The translations under genes were made by a program, and so were the position numbers. Shown one piece after another: positions 35,598-46,100 of a stretch of DNA of 64,000 bases. A model generated the notes under the pieces. The model did no database searches. It had not been told where the DNA came from and was given only the letters and a program-made list of their open reading frames with translations. Source of the stretch: Nonomuraea polychroma (lineage in GTDB: Bacteria; Actinomycetota; Actinomycetes; Streptosporangiales; Streptosporangiaceae); the NCBI RefSeq assembly GCF_004011505.1, contig NZ_SAUN01000001.1, forward strand, positions 7,901,501 to 7,965,500, in the 5' to 3' direction. Numbering within the stretch: position 1 is the first letter of the stretch; the number at the start of each line of letters is the position of its first letter.

Positions 35598-37670
35598 ATG
35601 AGCGAGAGCTTCCCGCGTCTGTCTGCCAGGACCCGCCGGTTCACCCTCGGGGTGCCCAGAGGCTTCACGATCTCGCCGGACGGCGGCCGGGTGGTGTTCC
35701 TGCGGACGCGTTCGGGCACCGACCCGGTGACGTGCCTGTGGGAGCTCGACACGGACACGCACGTCGAACGGCTGGTCGTCGATCCGCGTACGCTCCACGG
35801 CGACGAGGAGGATCTGCCGCCAGAGGAGCGGGCCAGGCGCGAGCGCAGCCGCGAGGCGGCGGGCGGCGTGGTCGCTTACGCCACTGACACCGACGTGACG
35901 AGGGCCTGCTTCGCCCTGTCCGGCGGCCTCTACGTCGTCGACCTCGCCACCGGCCAGGCGCGCAAGCTGGAGACGCCGGGCGCGGTCATCGACCCCCGGC
36001 TGTCCCCCGGCGGGCGACATGTCGCTTATGTGACGGGAGGCGCCCTCCACGTCCAGGACCTGGCAACGGGTGAGGACCGGGCGCTGGCCAGGCCGGAGTC
36101 GGAGACGGTGACGTACGGGCTGGCCGAGTTCATCGCCGCTGAGGAGATGGACAGGATGCGCGGCTACTGGTGGGCGCCGTCAGGCGACGCGCTGCTGGTG
36201 GAGCGGGCGGACGAAGCCCCGGTCCACACCTGGCACATCGCCGACCCGGCCAACCCGGACCGGCCCGCGACCGCCCAGCGCTACCCCGCCGCCGGCACGC
36301 CCAACGCACTGACCGAGCTCTACGTGCTGGGGCTCGACGGGTCGCGGGTCGCGGTGCCGTACGCGGAGGAATACCTGGCCACGGCCGCCTGGGACACTCA
36401 CGCGCTGTCGATCGTGACGCTGACCCGCGACCAGAAGACGATGCGGCTGTTCACGGTCGACCCGGCGACAGGCGCCTCCACCCTCGTCCGCGAGGACACC
36501 GACCCGGCCTGGGTCGACATCGTCACCGGCGTGCCCGCCCACCTCGACGACGGTTCGCTGGTCTGGGTGGCCAACGGCGACGGCGGCCACCGCCTCTTCG
36601 TGGGCGACCGCGCCGTCACGCCGCCGACGCTCCAGGTGCGGGCCGTGCTCGACGTCGATCACGACAGCGTGTTGTTCAGCGCGAGCGGCGACCCGACCGA
36701 GATCCAGCTGTGGACGTGGGACGGGCACTCACTGCTGCCGGTCTCGACCCGTTCTGGGGTGTTCTCGGGTCGGATGGCGGGCGGGGTGGGTGTGCTCACC
36801 GAGCAGAGCCTCGAGACCGAGGGTGTGTCGACCACTGTCGTACGCCGCGACGGCATGGCCGTGCCGATCCCGTCCGTCGCCGAGCGCCCCGGACTCGACC
36901 TGCGGGTCTCGATCGGCCGCTCGGGCCGCAGGGAGCTCGCCACCGCCGTGGTGCTGCCCTCGTGGCACGAGCAGGGCTCGGGCAAGCTGCCCGTCCTCAT
37001 GGACCCGTACGGCGGCCCGCACGCGCAGCGGGTGCTCAACCGGCGCGGCGCGTTCCTGGAGAGCCAGTGGTTCGCCGAGCAGGGCTTCGCCGTCGTCGTG
37101 GCCGACGGCCGCGGCACCCCGGGCCGGGGCACCGCCTTCGAGCGGGCAGTGCTCGGCGATCTGGCGACCCCGGCGCTCGAGGACCAGATCGACGCCCTGC
37201 AGGGCGTGGCCGAGCAATACGGCGACGACCTCGACCTGACGAAGGTGGCCATTCGCGGCTGGTCGTTCGGCGGCTTCCTGGCCGCGCTCGCGGTGTTGCG
37301 ACGCCCTGACGTGTTCCACGCGGCCGTGGCGGGGGCGCCGGTGACGGACTGGCGGCTGTACGACACGTGCTACACCGAGCGATACCTGGGCCATCCGGAT
37401 GAGCAGCCCGAGGTATACGAGAAGTCCTCGTTGTTCGCGGACGCCGCCAAGCTCGATCGGCCGTTGCTGCTGATCCACGGCCTGGCCGACGACAACGTCG
37501 TGGCCGCGCACACGCTCCGCCTGTCGTCGGCCCTGCTCGCGGCCGGCCGCCAGCACAATGTGCTTCCGCTCTCCGGCGTCACGCACATGACGCCCCAGGA
37601 GGTCGTGGCGGAGAACCTACTGCTGCTCCAGGTGGACTTCCTGAAGAAGGCGCTGGGCGTGGCCTCCTGA
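35598..37670 (+). CDS. S9 family peptidase (dipeptidyl-peptidase IV type)
   Basis: A 690-residue prolyl-oligopeptidase-family enzyme: an N-terminal beta-propeller (about 1-430) and a C-terminal alpha/beta hydrolase. The catalytic triad is visible as Ser556 (GWSFGG), Asp631 (HGLADDN) and His663 (SGVTHM). The double-Glu region in the propeller (AEFIAAEEMDR) matches DPP IV-type enzymes that bind the peptide amino terminus. No signal peptide, so probably cytoplasmic. Confidence 0.93.
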   Translation: MSESFPRLSARTRRFTLGVPRGFTISPDGGRVVFLRTRSGTDPVTCLWELDTDTHVERLVVDPRTLHGDEEDLPPEERARRERSREAAGGVVAYATDTDVTRACFALSGGLYVVDLATGQARKLETPGAVIDPRLSPGGRHVAYVTGGALHVQDLATGEDRALARPESETVTYGLAEFIAAEEMDRMRGYWWAPSGDALLVERADEAPVHTWHIADPANPDRPATAQRYPAAGTPNALTELYVLGLDGSRVAVPYAEEYLATAAWDTHALSIVTLTRDQKTMRLFTVDPATGASTLVREDTDPAWVDIVTGVPAHLDDGSLVWVANGDGGHRLFVGDRAVTPPTLQVRAVLDVDHDSVLFSASGDPTEIQLWTWDGHSLLPVSTRSGVFSGRMAGGVGVLTEQSLETEGVSTTVVRRDGMAVPIPSVAERPGLDLRVSIGRSGRRELATAVVLPSWHEQGSGKLPVLMDPYGGPHAQRVLNRRGAFLESQWFAEQGFAVVVADGRGTPGRGTAFERAVLGDLATPALEDQIDALQGVAEQYGDDLDLTKVAIRGWSFGGFLAALAVLRRPDVFHAAVAGAPVTDWRLYDTCYTERYLGHPDEQPEVYEKSSLFADAAKLDRPLLLIHGLADDNVVAAHTLRLSSALLAAGRQHNVLPLSGVTHMTPQEVVAENLLLLQVDFLKKALGVAS

Positions 37671-37685
37671 CCGGCCGCCGCCGGT
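37670..37685. terminator. Short hairpin between convergent genes
   Basis: ACCGGC-CGCC-GCCGGT forms a 6-bp stem with a 4-nt loop filling the space between the S9 peptidase stop and the convergent membrane-protein stop. Confidence 0.5.
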
Positions 37686-38174
37686 TCACTCGGCGGCACC
37701 GGCGTGGTCGTACGCCTGCTGCTCCGCCCGTATCCGCCGCCACACCAGGTACCACATGAGCGTGGAGAGGGCTCCGAACAGGGCGAACAGCCCCAGCATC
37801 ATGCCCACCTCGCCCCAGTCCAACGGGCCGGCGGTCTCGGTGAACAGCAGGTAGACGAAGAACCCGGCGATCGGGATGAACGTCAAGGCCCACAGGGCCT
37901 TGTTCCAGTTGAACAGTTTCGCGCCGTCCAGCATCGGGATGGGCAGCAGAGCGAACACCACTGCTTCCAGGACGACCAGCACGAAGACGCCGACCAAGAG
38001 GTCGAGCCCGGTGGCGTCGGCCGTTGCCGTGCGTTCGGCCGCGTGGTCCAGTCCCTCCCAGAAGAACCTCGCCGAAGAAGCCGCCAGGGACGTTGTGCCG
38101 GCGGCTGTCCCTGGGCAGAGCAGGACCGGCAGTAGCCCGCTCAGCACCATCACGATCCTGCGGAAGCGCCCCAC
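37686..38174 (-). CDS. Small membrane protein of unknown function
   Basis: About 162 residues with a hydrophobic N-terminal segment resembling a signal or anchor and three further membrane segments. GTG 38174 is a plausible start (CCAAGG upstream); ATG 38150 is an alternative. The frame is open upstream to 38303, which would run into the ABC transporter gene. No family recognised. Confidence 0.6.
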   Translation of the reverse strand: MGRFRRIVMVLSGLLPVLLCPGTAAGTTSLAASSARFFWEGLDHAAERTATADATGLDLLVGVFVLVVLEAVVFALLPIPMLDGAKLFNWNKALWALTFIPIAGFFVYLLFTETAGPLDWGEVGMMLGLFALFGALSTLMWYLVWRRIRAEQQAYDHAGAAE

Positions 38175-38220
38175 GCCTTGGATATCGTGTCCCGGTCCAC
38201 AGCCGTTTCCCGGGGTCGGC

Positions 38221-39978
38221 TCAGGATCGGGTGCTTGCCGGAGTGCCGTGCCAGCTGGCCCAGAGGGCGGCGTAGGAGCCGCCCTCGGCGACCAGCTCGT
38301 CATGCGACCCGAGCTCGCTGATCCGCCCGTCCTCCACGACCGCCACCCGATCCGCGTCGTGCGCCGTGTACAGCCGGTGCGCGATCGCGATCACCGTCCG
38401 CCCGTCCAGCACGGCGGCCAGGGAACGCTCCAGGTGTCTGGCCGCCCGGGGGTCGATGAGCGAGGTGGCCTCGTCCAGCACGAGGGTGTGCGGGTCGGCG
38501 AGCACCAGCCGGGCCAGCGCGAGTTGCTGGGCCTGGGCGGGTGAGACGGCGAGGCCGCCGGAGCCGACCTGGGTCTCCAGCCCGGACGGCAGCTCCTGCA
38601 CCCAGTCGAGCGCGTCCACGGCCTCCAGCGCCTTGCGCACGGCCGCGTCGTCGGCGTCGGGCCGGGCGATCAGGAGGTTGTCGCGCATGGTGCCCTTGAA
38701 CACGTGATGTTCCTGGGTGACCAGCGCGACGTGTCCCCGCAGATCGTTCAGCGGCAGGTCCACGAGCGGCACGCCGCCCACGGTCACCGTGCCGGTGCGG
38801 GGGCCGTGGATGCCCGCCAGCAACCGTCCCAGCGTGGACTTGCCGGCCCCGGACGGTCCCACCATGGCCAGCCGTTCGCCGGGCTGAACGGTCAGCGACA
38901 CACCGTGCAGCACGTCGCGGCCTTCGCGGTAGGCGTACCGGACGTCGGAGGCCTCCAGCAACTCGCCGGAGGGGCGCGCGGAGGAGGCCGCGCGGTCGTC
39001 GGGCACGTTGGCCACGCCGAGGAGCCGCGCCATGGCGGCGCCGCCCACCTGAAGCTCGTCGATCCACATCAGGAACCTGTCGAGCGGGTCGATCAGCTGC
39101 TGGGCGTAGAGCGCGGCGGCGGTCACCTGGAGGAGCGTCACCCAGCCGTTGATGTAGAACAGCCCGCCGACCAGCAGCGCGCTCACCACGGGGATGACGT
39201 AGCCCAGCTCGACGGCGGGGTACCACCTGACGCGCAGCCCGAGCGTGTACCGCTCGGCCGCGTACGAGCGCCGGATGTCCCCGTCGGTGCGCTCCCGGCG
39301 GCGCTCGTGGAGGCCCAGTGCCTCCACGGCCCTGGCGCCTTCGACGGTCTCGGCCAGCCCCTCGGTCATGTCGGCGTAGGCGGCGTTCTCGCGCAGGTAG
39401 CCGTCGCGTGCCCGCCGCAGGTACCAGCGGGTGGCCACCCCGAGCACCGGTCCCGCGAGCAGCATCGGCAGCATGAGCAGCGGGCTGACCAGCACCAGCG
39501 CGCCCACGGTGATCAGGAACGTGACCATCGCGATCAGCGTCTCCGGCACGGCGTGTCGTACGGTGCGCGACAAGGAGTCCACGTCGCGCGAGGTTCTGGT
39601 GATCAGGTCGCCGGAGCCGGCCCGCTCGACCGTGGACAGCGGGAGGGCGAGCACCTGCTCCACGAATTCCTCACGCAGCTCGGCCAGCACCTTCTCGCCG
39701 AGCTTGGCGGAGGCCAGCACGGCGTACCGCATGAGCACGCCCTGCAGCAGCAGGAACCCGCCGATGGCGGCGGCCACGAAGGCGATGTCGACCTCGGCGC
39801 CGCGCTCGACGTTCTCGACCAGGCCGCCGAGTTGCCACGGCACGACCAGCCCGGCGACGGCGGCCAGCCCGTGCAGGAGGAGGGCCACCGTGAGCCGGCG
39901 CGGGTATTTGAGCGTCAGCCGCCTGGCGTAGGCGCGCACCTGTTTCCGGTCGGCGACCGGCAGGATTTCCCGTGCCAC
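38221..39978 (-). CDS. ABC exporter half-transporter with degenerate signature motif
   Basis: A 585-residue fused membrane and ATPase protein with six membrane segments (about 1-310) and a nucleotide-binding domain. Walker A GPSGAGKST is intact (Lys380), Walker B is intact with catalytic Glu503 (LVLDEATS), and the His-loop is HRL. The ABC signature is degenerate: VSPAQ at 478-482 in place of LSGGQ. It starts 3 bp after the partner gene at 39982, with which it must form a heterodimer. Substrate unknown. Confidence 0.92.
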   Translation of the reverse strand: MAREILPVADRKQVRAYARRLTLKYPRRLTVALLLHGLAAVAGLVVPWQLGGLVENVERGAEVDIAFVAAAIGGFLLLQGVLMRYAVLASAKLGEKVLAELREEFVEQVLALPLSTVERAGSGDLITRTSRDVDSLSRTVRHAVPETLIAMVTFLITVGALVLVSPLLMLPMLLAGPVLGVATRWYLRRARDGYLRENAAYADMTEGLAETVEGARAVEALGLHERRRERTDGDIRRSYAAERYTLGLRVRWYPAVELGYVIPVVSALLVGGLFYINGWVTLLQVTAAALYAQQLIDPLDRFLMWIDELQVGGAAMARLLGVANVPDDRAASSARPSGELLEASDVRYAYREGRDVLHGVSLTVQPGERLAMVGPSGAGKSTLGRLLAGIHGPRTGTVTVGGVPLVDLPLNDLRGHVALVTQEHHVFKGTMRDNLLIARPDADDAAVRKALEAVDALDWVQELPSGLETQVGSGGLAVSPAQAQQLALARLVLADPHTLVLDEATSLIDPRAARHLERSLAAVLDGRTVIAIAHRLYTAHDADRVAVVEDGRISELGSHDELVAEGGSYAALWASWHGTPASTRS

Positions 39979-39981
39979 AGG

Positions 39982-41850
39982 TCAGTCCTCTCCACGAGTG
40001 ACGGTCGCCGCGTATTCGGGCGAGCTGTCCAGCAACTGCCGGTGCGTGCCCTCGGCGAGGACCCGGCCGCCCTCGACGTAGATGACGTGGTCCGTGCGGT
40101 CGAGCACCAGCGGGCTGGTGGTGCAGATCAGCGTGGTCTTCCCGATGCGGCTCCTGGTCAGCCGCTCGGCGATGCGGGCCTCGCTGTGGGCGTCCACGGC
40201 GCTGGTGGGCTCGACCAGGATGAGCACTTCCGGGTCGGCCAGCAGCGCCCTGACCAGCCGCAGGCGCTGCTGCTGCCCGCCGGAGAACTCCCGCCCCGCC
40301 TCGGCCACCCACGTGTCGAGCCCGTCGGGCAGGGCCTCGATGATGTCCTCCGCACAGGCGGTGTAGAGCGCCTCGCGCATCCGCTCGTCGTCGGCCCCGT
40401 CGATGAGGCCGATGCCGCCCTCGAACCCACCGCCGCCCGGCTGGCCGCCGCGCCGCCCAGGGAGGCCGGCCTGGACGAGCGCCCGCATCCGCCCGGGAGC
40501 GGTGTCGCGGCCGCCCGGCCGACAGTCGCCGTCGGCGTCCGGGCTTGGAGCGTGGTCGGTGTGAGAGGGCAGGAGGCTGGTGCGGACGGTCAGTTCGTCG
40601 CGGAGGCGGCCGGTGAAGAGGCGGGCGGCGTTGTCGGCGACGAGGATGCGGTGGCGGACCTCGTCCAGCGGCAGGCTGCTGAGGTCGGCCGCCCCGAACG
40701 TGACGTCCCCGTTCGTGTAGCGGCCAAGCCGGTCGGCGATGGCGATGGCGTCCTCGGGCGCGTTCGCGGCCACCGCTGTGAGCATGCCCGGCTGCACCGT
40801 GACCCCGCTGTACGAGTCCCGCAGCACCCCGCCCTCGCTGCTTCCCCGGCCGCCCTTGACCTCGGGCTCCATGGCCAGGATGCGGATCACCCGCCCGGCC
40901 GCCACATGTCCCTTGGTGAGCTTGTCCGCCATCTCGGTGAGGGTGCGCATGGGCCCGATGAGGAACACCGCATACAGGTAGAACGCGACGAGTTGCCCGG
41001 TGGGGATCTCCCCGGCCACGGCGAAGGAGGCGCCGATGCCCGTGACGATCGCGATCAGCACACCGGGCAGCACGATCTGAGCGCCTTCCAGCACCGACTC
41101 GACACGCACCACGCGTACGCCGGCCTGCCGCACCTGCTGCGACTCCTCCCGATAACGCCCGGCGAAGACCTGCTCACCGCCGATGCCACGCAGCACCCGC
41201 AGCCCGGCCACGATGTCGGCGGCCCTGGTGGACAGCTCGCCACTCAGCTCGCGCTGCCTGGCCTGCCGCCGGTGCAGGGGCTTGAGCAGCGGCCCTACGG
41301 CGACGGCCATGAGCGGCACGCCGAACAGCACGAGCAGCCCGAGCGGCAGCGAGGTCGAGATGAGGATCACGGTGACCGTGATGATCGCCACGACCGAGCC
41401 GGTGCCGCGCAGCAGGATGTCCATGGAGTTGCCGATGTGGGCGATGTCGGAGTTGCCGACGCTGACGACCTCGCCGGTCGAGAGCCGCTTCGGCAGCGTG
41501 GCGCCGAGCCTGGCGGCCTGCCTGGCGGTGAGTTGCACGGTGCGGTATGCGGCGGCCAGCCAGTTGTAGACGGCCAGCCGGTGCCGCATGACCCCGCCGA
41601 ACGCCTGCAGCAGCCCCAGCCCGAACAGGATGGACGCCCAGGTCACAAGCGCCCTGGTGTCCTTGGCGGTGACGGCCTCGATGCCCTTCCCGAGCACCGC
41701 CGGCATCAATGCCTGCACCAGCCACCACAGGGTCGCGTATCCGATGCCCGCGAGCAGGGCACGGGACTGCCGCCGCGCGTTCCACCACAGAAAGCGGAGC
41801 GGGCTGCGAATGTCGGGCACGCCGGGATCGGCCTCAGGAAGGGAGCGCAT
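39982..41850 (-). CDS. ABC exporter half-transporter with lost Walker A and altered Walker B
   Basis: A 622-residue partner of the gene at 38221. Its membrane domain is typical. In its ATPase domain the P-loop is replaced by AVAANAPEDA (about 355-366, no GKS/T), and Walker B reads LILVEPTS, with Val546 in place of the metal-binding Asp. The signature FSGGQ (522-526) is intact. A Gly/Pro-rich insertion of about 55 residues interrupts the domain before it. Such proteins act with a partner carrying the active Walker motifs. Confidence 0.92.
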   Translation of the reverse strand: MRSLPEADPGVPDIRSPLRFLWWNARRQSRALLAGIGYATLWWLVQALMPAVLGKGIEAVTAKDTRALVTWASILFGLGLLQAFGGVMRHRLAVYNWLAAAYRTVQLTARQAARLGATLPKRLSTGEVVSVGNSDIAHIGNSMDILLRGTGSVVAIITVTVILISTSLPLGLLVLFGVPLMAVAVGPLLKPLHRRQARQRELSGELSTRAADIVAGLRVLRGIGGEQVFAGRYREESQQVRQAGVRVVRVESVLEGAQIVLPGVLIAIVTGIGASFAVAGEIPTGQLVAFYLYAVFLIGPMRTLTEMADKLTKGHVAAGRVIRILAMEPEVKGGRGSSEGGVLRDSYSGVTVQPGMLTAVAANAPEDAIAIADRLGRYTNGDVTFGAADLSSLPLDEVRHRILVADNAARLFTGRLRDELTVRTSLLPSHTDHAPSPDADGDCRPGGRDTAPGRMRALVQAGLPGRRGGQPGGGGFEGGIGLIDGADDERMREALYTACAEDIIEALPDGLDTWVAEAGREFSGGQQQRLRLVRALLADPEVLILVEPTSAVDAHSEARIAERLTRSRIGKTTLICTTSPLVLDRTDHVIYVEGGRVLAEGTHRQLLDSSPEYAATVTRGED

Positions 41851-41936
41851 AGGGAGTCAAGGTTGACAAGGCGCGCCCTGGCCCGGCAAACGATTTTCGC
41901 GCCGCCAGAAGGCTGCCGCCGGCATCCGTCCCTTGA

Positions 41937-43100
41937 TCAGACCGCACGGAAGGCCCGCCATGTGTACGCCAGCGCGACCAAGGCCGTGACCGTCAGCAGC
42001 ACGTACCCGATCGTGTACGCCCCCGTGGCGGAGAAGACGGCCCCCATGACGAGCGGCGGGAAGTATCCGCCGAGCCCGCCGGCCGCGCCCACGAGCCCGG
42101 TCACCGTACCCACTTTCGACGTCTCCACCAGCTTGGCCACCAGCGCGAACACGCCACCCGTCCCGAGCCCCAGGAAGAAGGCCATGAGCACGAAGCTCGT
42201 CCCGGCCGGCGCCTCGGCCGGCAGCCGCAACGCCAGCACGAGCGCCATGACCGCGATCCCGGCGAACGCGATCAGCAACACCCGCACGGCCCCGATCCGG
42301 TCGGAGAGCGTGCCGCCCAGCGGCCTGGACAACACGGCCGCGATCGAGAATCCCGCCGTACGCAGCCCCGCATCCGTCTGAGCGAACCGGTAGACGTTCT
42401 CCAGCAACGTCGGCAGGTACGTGGAGAACGCCACGAACCCGCCGAACGCGACCGCGTACAGGAAGGCGCACTGCCAGGTCGCCTTGATGCGCAGCGCCTC
42501 CCGGGCGGCCGGGCCGGAGGCGGTGGTGGGTGACCAGCGGGGCGAGTCACGGCTCGCGCCCAGCATGATCACGCCGGTCAGCGCCAGCACCGCCGCCAGC
42601 AGCACGTGCGCCGGCCCCCGCCCGAAGGCCTCCACCAGGCGCGGCGTGCAGAACGCCGACAGCGCGGTGCCGCCCATGCCCGCCCCGAACACGCCGGTGG
42701 CGAAGCCCCTGCGGGCCGGCTCGTACCAGGCGTTCACGAACGGGATGCCGATCGCGAAGGACGTGCCGGGAATGCCCAGCAGGAATCCCCAGAACAGCAG
42801 CCACCCGTACGAGTCCGACCACCCGACGAACAACACGGGCACGATCGAGACGAAGCAGACGACGGCGAACATGCGCCGCCCGCCGAGCCGGTCGGCCAGC
42901 ATCCCCACGGGGATCCGTCCCAGAGCGCCCACCAGGACCGGGATCGCGACCAGCAGCGATGTCTGCGTCGGCGACAGCCCGAGCCGCCTGCTGTAGCTCC
43001 CAGCCAGAGGCCCGATCAGGTTCCAGGCCCAGAACGTGACCGCGAACGCCGTCGTGGCCAGCGCCAGGTTCCGCACCTGACCTTTACGAAGCTCAGACAT
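41937..43100 (-). CDS. narK: Nitrate/nitrite MFS transporter
   Basis: A 387-residue MFS protein with about twelve membrane segments, of the nitrate/nitrite porter family (FWAWNLIGPLAG at the start; the glycine-rich signature is GFLLGIPGTSFAIGIPFVNAWYEP in pieces). It is divergent from narG with only 45 bp between, fitting uptake of nitrate or export of nitrite for the reductase. Confidence 0.88.
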   Translation of the reverse strand: MSELRKGQVRNLALATTAFAVTFWAWNLIGPLAGSYSRRLGLSPTQTSLLVAIPVLVGALGRIPVGMLADRLGGRRMFAVVCFVSIVPVLFVGWSDSYGWLLFWGFLLGIPGTSFAIGIPFVNAWYEPARRGFATGVFGAGMGGTALSAFCTPRLVEAFGRGPAHVLLAAVLALTGVIMLGASRDSPRWSPTTASGPAAREALRIKATWQCAFLYAVAFGGFVAFSTYLPTLLENVYRFAQTDAGLRTAGFSIAAVLSRPLGGTLSDRIGAVRVLLIAFAGIAVMALVLALRLPAEAPAGTSFVLMAFFLGLGTGGVFALVAKLVETSKVGTVTGLVGAAGGLGGYFPPLVMGAVFSATGAYTIGYVLLTVTALVALAYTWRAFRAV

Positions 43101-43145
43101 GTACCCTGTGTAACAGAGAGCTACTTTCTGTGATGAAGTGGGGGT
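43101..43145. promoter_or_regulatory. 45-bp divergent narK/narG control region with inverted repeats
   Basis: Contains CTGT-GTA-ACAG (43106-43116) and ACAGA...TCTGT (43113-43117 and 43127-43131). Both promoters must overlap in or near this space. The repeats could be an operator for a nitrate, nitric oxide or oxygen regulator; no known consensus matched. Confidence 0.5.
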
Positions 43146-46100
43146 ATGAGCGCGGAGGACGTCTTGCTGAAGATGGGCCGGTTCCTACGCAGGTCGCCCA
43201 CGAGCCCAGACCTGCGGGCCCTCTACCTGACGGGCGGCCTCGAAGGCGACGCCTTCTACCGGGACCGATGGAGCCACGACAAGGTGGTCCGCTCCACGCA
43301 CGGCGTGAACTGCACGGGATCGTGCTCGTGGAAGGTCTACGTCAAGGACGGCATCATCACGTGGGAGGCACAGCAGACCGACTACCCGAGCATGGGCCCC
43401 GACCGCCCCGAGTACGAGCCGCGCGGCTGCCCGCGCGGGGCCGCCTTCTCCTGGTACACCTACTCGCCGACCCGGATCCGCTACCCGTACGCGCGACGCG
43501 TCCTGCTCGAGATGTACGTGGAGGCGCGGCAACGCCTCGGTGACCCCGTAGCCGCCTGGGCCGAAATCACGACAAATCCAGAAAAACGGGAAAAATACCA
43601 AAAGGCTCGCGGCCACGGCGGCCTCATCCGCGTCACCTGGGACCTGGCGACCGAGATGATCGCCGCCGCCCACGTCCACACCATCAAGGCCTACGGCCCC
43701 GACCGCATCGCCGGCTTCTCCCCCATCCCCGCCATGTCGATGGTCTCCCACGCGATCGGCTCCAGGTTCGTGTCGCTGATCGGCGGCACCATGCTCTCCT
43801 TCTACGACTGGTACGCCGACCTGCCGGTGGCCTCCCCTCAGGTGTTCGGCGACCAGACCGACGTGCCGGAGTCGGCGGACTGGTGGGATGCCGCGTACCT
43901 GATGATGTGGGGCGCGAACGTGCCGGTCACCCGCACCCCCGACACCCACTGGATGGCCGAGGCCCGCTACCGGGGCCAGAAGGTCGTGGTCGTGAGCCCC
44001 GACTACAACGACGCGGCCACGTTCGCCGACGAGTTCCTGAGCGTGCGGCCGGGCACGGACGGCGCGCTGGCCATGGCCATGGGGCACGTCATTCTCAAGG
44101 AGTTCTTCCTCGACCGCGAGACGCCGTTCTTCACCGACTACGTCAAACGTTTCACCGACCTGCCCTTCCTGGTCCGGCTGGAGAAACACGAGAACGCCTA
44201 TGTCCCCGGCACGTTCCTCACGGCACGCGACCTCGGCTCGCAGGAGGAGGCGGCCGAGTGGAAGACCGTGCTCATGTCGCCGGAGGGCGTGCCGGTGGTG
44301 CCGAACGGCTCGGTCGGCTTCCGCTGGACGGAGTCAGGCATGGGCCGCTGGAACCTCAACCTCGACACCGATCCGGTGCTCACGCTCCACAAAGCCGCGA
44401 GCGAGCCGGCGGAGGTGCTGCTGCCCCGCTTCGACGGCGGCGGCGCGGTCCATCGGGGCGTGCCGGCGTCGCGGGTCGGGGACCACCTCGTCACCACGGT
44501 GTTCGACCTGCTGCTCGCCCAGTACGGCATCCAGCGGGAAGGCCTCCCCGGCGACTGGCCGACCGGCTACGAGGACGCCGCGGAGCCGTACACGCCGGCC
44601 TGGCAGGAGCCGATCACCGGCGTACCCGCCGACCGCGCCGCCAGGATCGCCAGGGAGTTCGCCAGGACGGCGGAGGCCTCGAGGGGCCGCTGCATGATCA
44701 TCCTCGGGGCGGGCACCACGCAGTGGTTCCACGGCGACACGATCTACCGGGCGTTCCTGTCGCTGCTCCTGCTGACCGGCTGCCAGGGCCGCAACGGCGG
44801 CGGCTGGGCGCACTACGTGGGCCAGGAGAAATGCCGCCCGCAGACCGGCTGGGCGGTGCTGGCGAGCGCCACGGACTGGTCGCGGCCGCCCCGGCAGACC
44901 CCGGGCACCCCGTTCTGGTACCTGCACACCGACCAGTGGCGCTACGACCGCTTCGACGCCGGCGAGCTGACCTCGCCCCTGGCCCGCGGCACCTTCCGCG
45001 GCAAGCACACCGCCGACCTCGTCACGGAGGCCGTGCGCAACGGCTGGATGCCGATGTCCCCGATGTTCGACCGCAACCCGCTGGAGCTCGGCGACGCGCC
45101 GGACCCCATCGCCCACACCCAAGCCGAGCTGCGGGCGGGCAGGCTCGGGTACGCCGTCGAGCACCCGGACGACCCGCGTAACTGGCCACGGGTGCTCACG
45201 CTCTGGCGTTCGAACCTCCTCGGCTCCTCGGCCAAGGGCGACGAGTACTTCCTGCACCACCTTCTCGGCACGACCTCCAACCTTGAGCACCCGGACGAGG
45301 AGGCGCCGACGGGCAAGCTGGACCTGCTCCTCACCCTCGACTTCCGGATGACGTCCTCGACGATCTTCTCCGACATCGTGCTCCCGGCCGCCACCTGGTA
45401 CGAGAAGCACGACCTGTCGACCACGGACATGCACCCGTTCGTGAACTCGTTCAACCCGGCGATCACGCCGCCATGGCAGACGAAGACGGATTTCACCGCC
45501 TTCCACCTCATCGCCCGCGCCTTCAGCGACCTCGCCAAGGAGCACCTGGGCGTGCGCCGCGACGTGGTCGCGACGGCGCACCAGCACGACACCCCAGGCG
45601 AGCTGGCCCGCGACGCCGGACCGGACCTCAAGCTCGTCGAACGCGACTACGGCGCGATCGCCGAGAAACTGGCCGCGCTCGGCCCGCTCACGGAGAAGCT
45701 CGGCCTCCCGGTCAAGGGCGTGACCTTCCTGCCCGACAAGGAGGTCGCCTGGCTGGGCCAGCGTTGCGGGCTCGTCCCGCGTGGCGTGGCCAAGGGCAGG
45801 CCCGAGCTGGACACCGACGTCAAGGCCTGCGAGGCGATTCTCGCGCTGTCGGGCGTGAGCAACGGCCGCCTGGCCGCCCAGGGTTTCCGGCAACTCGCCG
45901 CGCGCACGGGCGCCGACCTCGACGGCCTGGCCCACGAGGGTCACCGCATCGTCTTCTCCGACACCCAGGCCGGGCCGGTGCACGTGGCCGCCAGCCCCGA
46001 GTGGTCGGGCAAGGAGTCGCACGACCGCCGCTACGCCCCCTTCACGATCAACGTCGAGAACGGCAAACCCTGGCACACCCTCACCGGCCGCATGCACTTC

